From: Aphidius gifuensis
Taxonomy: Eukaryota > Arthropoda > Insecta > Hymenoptera > Braconidae
Direction: 5' to 3'
Length of the DNA: 64,000 nt
Assembly: GCF_014905175.1 (NCBI RefSeq)
Contig: NC_057792.1
Span: 10,209,101 to 10,273,100 of the forward strand
The notes beneath the pieces are model-generated. The model saw only the letters and a program-made list of their open reading frames with translations, searched no databases and had not been told where the DNA came from. Shown in pieces: positions 59,818 through 64,000 of this stretch (positions within the stretch are counted from its first letter, which is position 1; the number at the start of each line of letters is the position of its first letter). The position numbers were made by a program, and so were the translations under genes.

Positions 59818-59890
59818 ATGTGAAGCCCGTCCCCACCTCAATATCTTATCCCTCTACTTATTAATTTCCCCACTATTCAATATCTAATTG

Positions 59891-59898
59891 TATAAAAG
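59891..59898 (+). promoter_or_regulatory. TATA box of the PC4-like gene
   Basis: TATAAAAG lies 42 bp before the ATG at 59,933 and 70 bp after the stop of the envelope gene. No TCAGT initiator visible. Confidence 0.5.
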
Positions 59899-59932
59899 TC
59901 GATGTAATGATAGCTAAAATTAAAAGTTAACC

Positions 59933-60592
59933 ATGGAGTCAACTAGTAATCTTCTTCTGTCACATTCAGTTGCGCTTAATAAGTCTAAAACGAAAAACCT
60001 ACGTGTTGGATTTGGAGAAGATTATCGAATTAATATTCAAATCTGTGACAATACTTCAAGAAAAGGAATTTCGTTTGCAATATATAAGTGGAAAAATTTT
60101 TTGATAAACTAGAATTTATATTATCTTGGTACTCAGCTAGTGAAAAACAGACGACTTGAAAAATATTCTCCAATTAAATTGTGTAGACATTAAAATATTT
60201 TTAGTTATTCATACAAAACGAGGTCTGTTGTATTTGATCAGGGCTCTGGAAAAATAGCACTACATGAAGTGTCGATGAATGAAATTGTGAATAAATTACC
60301 GTGGGTTGATTGCTGCATAGAGAGTCTGGAAAATATTCCTGTAGACATTTACAATCATACAACAATATTGTATATGCATAAGACTATAGGAAAAGATAAT
60401 CTTGATTTTCCAACATCTGATTTTTTAAAACAAATGTTATTAAAAAATTTCTACAAAATTTCTGACGATATTGAAAGTACATTAAAAACAAGTAAACTTT
60501 TGTCATATAAATTATTTTTATTTGAAGTAATATTATATAATTTCGATCGTTTATACATTGACATCGAAAGAGCTTTTACAAACCGTTGGTAA
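59933..60592 (+). pseudogene. PC4-like single-stranded-DNA-binding protein candidate, broken
   Basis: The first 59 codons contain LRVGFGEDYRINIQICD and RKGISFAIYKWKNFL, which resemble the strand order and the KGIS...W signature of the transcription cofactor PC4. TAG (60,110-60,112) and a TAA further on interrupt the frame, which then continues in the same phase to 60,592 (VNKLPWVDCCIESL onwards). A role in replication or transcription of the element would fit, but this is inference. Confidence 0.5.
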
Positions 60593-60608
60593 TTAGTAAT
60601 ACTACATC

Positions 60609-61118
60609 ATGTACGATTGGATTATTACGACGAATGGATACATTAATAAGGACTATACTTATATACCAAAAGAAATTGCTGTTGCTAGTGTAATTGGCAA
60701 CGTTGTAAATCATTGGATTCTCACTCCGCCCTGTGAATATTCAGAACTACCTATGACTGTCAAAGTTGAAAATCAACGACGACTAAAAGAAATACATGGA
60801 CTACATTGGTTTGATGGAGAGAGCGACATAGGAAGAGTACTTGATATTTTACGTTCAATTGCAAAACAAAGTAAATTATTTATTACATGTGGAGACGAGT
60901 CTGTAATGTATTTACAGAATCTTCTTGGTCGAGATATTATAAACGCTGAAAATATGAATGAATGGACTATATTTGTAGCAACAGAAACATCTAAATCTAA
61001 ATGTATAATTCATAATAATTTACCATATCATGAGTGTGCACTTGCTAGACGGATAAAAAAATATTTTTTAAATAAAATGTCTTCAAATAAAAATTGTAGT
61101 GTTGACGAAACTGGTTAA
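60609..61118 (+). CDS. Uncharacterised Polinton protein, paralogue 2
   Basis: 169 codons, ATG at 60,609, intact. Related to the gene at 46,421-46,882 (shared IPKEI, HWILTPP..YSEL, IIN.EN, CIIH). The N-terminus (WIITTNGYI) lacks the acidic motif seen in paralogue 1, and the C-terminus is longer. Last gene before the right TIR, only 16 nt after the PC4-like frame. Confidence 0.72.
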   Translation: MYDWIITTNGYINKDYTYIPKEIAVASVIGNVVNHWILTPPCEYSELPMTVKVENQRRLKEIHGLHWFDGESDIGRVLDILRSIAKQSKLFITCGDESVMYLQNLLGRDIINAENMNEWTIFVATETSKSKCIIHNNLPYHECALARRIKKYFLNKMSSNKNCSVDETG

Positions 61119-61199
61119 ATATTGTAAGAAAAGTATGTCGAACGGAAATGAATATTAAAAGAAAACACATGTTCAAATAAAAATAAATGTCAATAACCT

Positions 61200-62081
61200 A
61201 TGTCTTAATTATTTTCCTATATTTCCCAGCTGCATACAAATGAGTCATACTTGAAATTTTGGTTAAAAATTGAATAATAAAATAATAAATTTAATATTAT
61301 AAAAAAAAAAATTAAAAATAAAATAAAAATTACACCTGGGCTGACTCGAACGCTAGACCCTACGCTAGAAATATTAATATAACTTTTTATTGATTTGAAA
61401 AATTATCTGCGTCAATTCCGATTGTTAGTTTAAACATCAAAGAATAATATAAAAGTAAAAAAAAAATTTTTAACATTTTTATTCATGACAATATTGACAA
61501 TTGAAAAAGTTGCTATGTCCCTGTATGATAATACACGGGTCTGACTCGTACACTTTAAATGCTCGTTATAAATTAATTTAAAATTATCTGCGTCAATTCC
61601 GATTGTTAGTTTAAATATCAAAGAATAATATAAAAGTAAAAAAAAATTTTTAACATTTTTATTCATGACAATATTGAGCATTGAACAAGGTTACGTTCCT
61701 GTAAAAACACGGAGCCTGACTTGAACACTAGCACTACAAACATGGCCGCCCTACACTAACACTTATTTGACACACGCATTCTCCATTCAAACTTTGCGAC
61801 TCTTTTGCTGCCGCTGCAGCGCTATAAACATTTTACACTAACAAAACAAGACCCGCCCTACACTAACACTTGTTTGGCTCACACACATTCTCCATTCACA
61901 CTTCTGCTGACACTTTTGCTTGCACTCTGCTTGCATCTATGCGCGCGCACACATCACAAAATAACATTTAAAAAAAAATATTTAAAATAAAAAATAATAT
62001 TATTATTGATATATATACATACGTACATATATAAATAATAATATCAATAAATAAATAATAAAAAAAATTATTATAATAATA

Positions 62082-62114
<33 letters not shown>

Positions 62115-62222
62115 TAATAATAATAATAAAATAATAGGGGTAGTTTTTAAGGGTAGTTATTTTGAGGGTACTTTATCAGGGTAGTCGCGTATGGGCCCCG
62201 CGGAGTTTGTAGGTGCTCGAGG
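61200..62222 (-). repeat. Right terminal inverted repeat of element A
   Basis: Inverted copy of 43,560-44,559 with few substitutions; its 23 extra bases are mostly in the ATT microsatellite (62,085-62,130). The outer end AGGTGCTCGAG is followed by a repeated AGGTGCTCG, blurring the exact boundary. Confidence 0.93.
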
Positions 62223-64000
62223 TGCTCGCCCATATCTCTCTTTTCTATTTAAATTAATAGGTCTTTATTCATTTGCTATTTTATTGCCACTGCCAACTTA
62301 ACCTTTTTCTTTCATCTCTTTTCCGTTACTAAGGTCGTCATTTGTTCTTAACTAATTCTATTGTCTGTCTCTGTCTATCATAAGGGAGGAGGGAGCGATC
62401 AACTTCATATTCGTAATACTACCCTCCGCCGAATGAAGATTGTCGTCCCGACAATCCGTAACCTACAGCTCAAGAATATTCAACAATCTGATTGTATCAA
62501 TCAAATCCTTGACCATTGGGGATTCCCGAGTTATCCTCAGATGTTGTTCAGTATTCACTCACGGTTCAGGGGAATACCCAATGTAAAAACCCTGAACGAA
62601 CAACATTTACATCTCTATTTTATATCTACAGTCACTTTTTTCAGTCAAGAATATCTTCATTCAATTTATATCTTCTTTTATTGATTTATTCTTCTCCTAG
62701 ATACCTGACGATTGGCTGTATTTATCACTGCGATTCAATTGTTCCTTCAAGTAATAATATCAACCTAAATAAATAAATTAAGAAAACCTAAAAAAATTTC
62801 AATAATTATAGTTATTATTATTTATTTATTTTCAAAGCGTCCCTTGAAAATAAATAACATCAACCGTTATTTTCACAGGTATTTTAATCTGTGGTGTACA
62901 CCCATCAATAACTAAGTCACATCCTTGCCCTTACTCGAGCCAATGATAAGTATTTCTTATCAAAGGGACAACACGTCCGCTATGATTCCAAGGAATCATG
63001 CCCAGGCAGTGACCAAAATTTTTACCTAGGATTTATTTATTTATTTCTCAACCTCATTTCCTACCTGAAATAAGGAACCTCAGTCCCTCGAGGCCCTTTT
63101 TTTTTTTTTTTACATCGAGGGTCATTTTTTAAAATTCCCATCTTACTTTTACTTGAAGTAAGAACTTCTAATCTATATAATTTTTTTATTATTCATTTAT
63201 TTATTTATTGTTCATTTTGATTACAAACATACTTTTATTTCATGTATGCATAAATTCTGTTTACATGTAAACTATTTTGTTCATTTTATTTTAATGATTC
63301 TTTTTATTTTCATCACAATTATTTGCATAGTGGCCCAATTTTTTGCATTTGAAACAAACAATTCCAGATTTATTTTTATCAATTTTTTCTCCATTTGTCT
63401 TGTTTTAATCACAATAATAATTATTTTTCAGAATAGTTCTTTTATATTTATGATGGTACTTATATTTGTTATTATTATAATTATTACTTTCTAGATTTGA
63501 ATTATTTTCTCTCAATAACTGTATTATTTCTTCTCTCATTATTTTTCTTGATTCTTCTAGTTACTTTCTGATTAAATTTCTAAATGCATTAAATTTATCG
63601 TCGAATTCTTGTAAATTTTTTGCCATTTTAATTCAGATGTTTGTCACTTTTTCAATATTGATATAAATATTAATCACTTTTTTTTTTTTTTTATTAATCA
63701 CGTTATTTTCTTTGTATTTTTATATTTGATATTAATTCTGTGAGCGTTTCACTATTTTAAAAATAAAATAGAATTCAATTCAAATAACTTAATGAATTTA
63801 TATTTTTTATTTTATTATTTAATCCTTTCTTTCTAATATATTTTTAATTTTTCTTCTGACACTAATGTTACGTTTTAGGGTTAAAATAAATGATATCTCT
63901 CTTTTCTATTTAAATTAATAGGTCTTTATTCATTTGCTATTATATTGCCACTGCCAACTTAACTCTTTTCTCTCATCTCTTTTCCGTTACTAAGGTCGTC
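62223..64000 (-). mobile_element. Broken LTR retroelement next to element A
   Basis: About 108 bp at 62,232-62,339 recur directly at 63,893-64,000 (AGGTCTTTATTCATTTGCTA), in the arrangement of two LTRs 1.66 kb apart. Between them on the minus strand lies a gag relic with a zinc knuckle. There is no pol, so the element is internally deleted. The second copy runs out of the window. The remainder (62,340-63,200) has no coding character. Confidence 0.6.
63300..63626 (-). pseudogene. Gag relic with CCHC zinc knuckle
   Basis: ATG at 63,626 opens a frame that stops after 21 codons (MAKNLQEFDDKF...). In another frame at 63,356-63,315 stands a perfect CCHC knuckle, CFKCKKLGHYANNC (C-x2-C-x4-H-x4-C), typical of retroelement Gag nucleocapsid. 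The frame is broken between the two. Confidence 0.65.

Larger units (their letters stand above)
43560..62222. mobile_element. Polinton/Maverick (adintovirus-like) element A, 18.7 kb
   Basis: The element is bounded by inverted repeats of about 1 kb. It contains the hallmark set of this group: protein-primed DNA polymerase B, retrovirus-like integrase with chromodomain, A32-like packaging ATPase, adenain-type protease, double-jelly-roll capsid and single-jelly-roll penton. Eleven genes run on the minus strand (44.6-57.1 kb) and three on the plus strand (58.0-61.1 kb), divergent from a promoter region at 57.1-58.0 kb. Additional cargo is an IAP, an envelope fusion-type protein and a pair of related uncharacterised genes. 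Polymerase, integrase, envelope and PC4-like genes are broken; the others are open. The TIRs are nearly identical, which argues for a recent insertion. Confidence 0.95.

Overview
The window is eukaryotic nuclear DNA, very probably from an insect. It is strongly AT-rich, has spliced genes with canonical GT/AG junctions, shows arthropod-style TATA plus TCAGT initiators, and is dominated by transposons and satellites. The species cannot be named from the sequence. Host-type genes are few: one intact four-exon gene (33,039-33,658, plus) coding for 123 residues and, less certainly, a short low-complexity ORF at 25,885-26,184.

Left part (1-18.5 kb): blocks of repeats built from short palindromic words lie around two genes on the minus strand. 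One is an 859-residue C2H2/DDE transposase-like ORF (7,493-10,072). The other is a five-exon gene (11,356-16,954) whose splice phases all agree. Several repeat blocks share the terminus CCCrAGTGGAAAT but have unrelated interiors, and three of the four tRNA-like Pol III modules seen in the window sit inside such blocks.

Middle (18.5-36.7 kb): a large inverted repeat ends in a five-copy, 295-bp tandem array. A 13-copy satellite of about 350 bp fills 27.1-31.6 kb. Several fold-back elements surround the small host gene.

Right part (36.7-64 kb): two Polinton/Maverick-type virus-like elements lie next to each other. Element B (about 36.7-43.4 kb) is a ruin with ATPase, DUF8207-like, integrase and DNA polymerase B fragments, and is itself interrupted by other repeats. 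Element A (43,560-62,222) is nearly complete with 1-kb terminal inverted repeats. On the minus strand it carries an inhibitor-of-apoptosis gene (2 BIR + RING), an adenain-type protease, an uncharacterised gene, major capsid protein, a pVI-like basic protein, penton, integrase, two conserved small proteins, packaging ATPase and protein-primed DNA polymerase B with spliced upstream exons. On the plus strand it carries a baculovirus-F/errantivirus-like envelope protein, a PC4-like gene and a second copy of the uncharacterised gene. The replication, integration and envelope genes carry stops or frameshifts; the capsid-assembly set and the IAP are open. Genes from ATPase to MCP are packed with TAATG stop-start overlaps behind one recognisable promoter. 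The right end of element A abuts a broken LTR retroelement.

The most interesting system is element A: a virus-like transposon that combines an icosahedral capsid module with an envelope fusogen and an anti-apoptotic gene. Second is the family of elements with constant termini and rapidly changing palindromic-word interiors.
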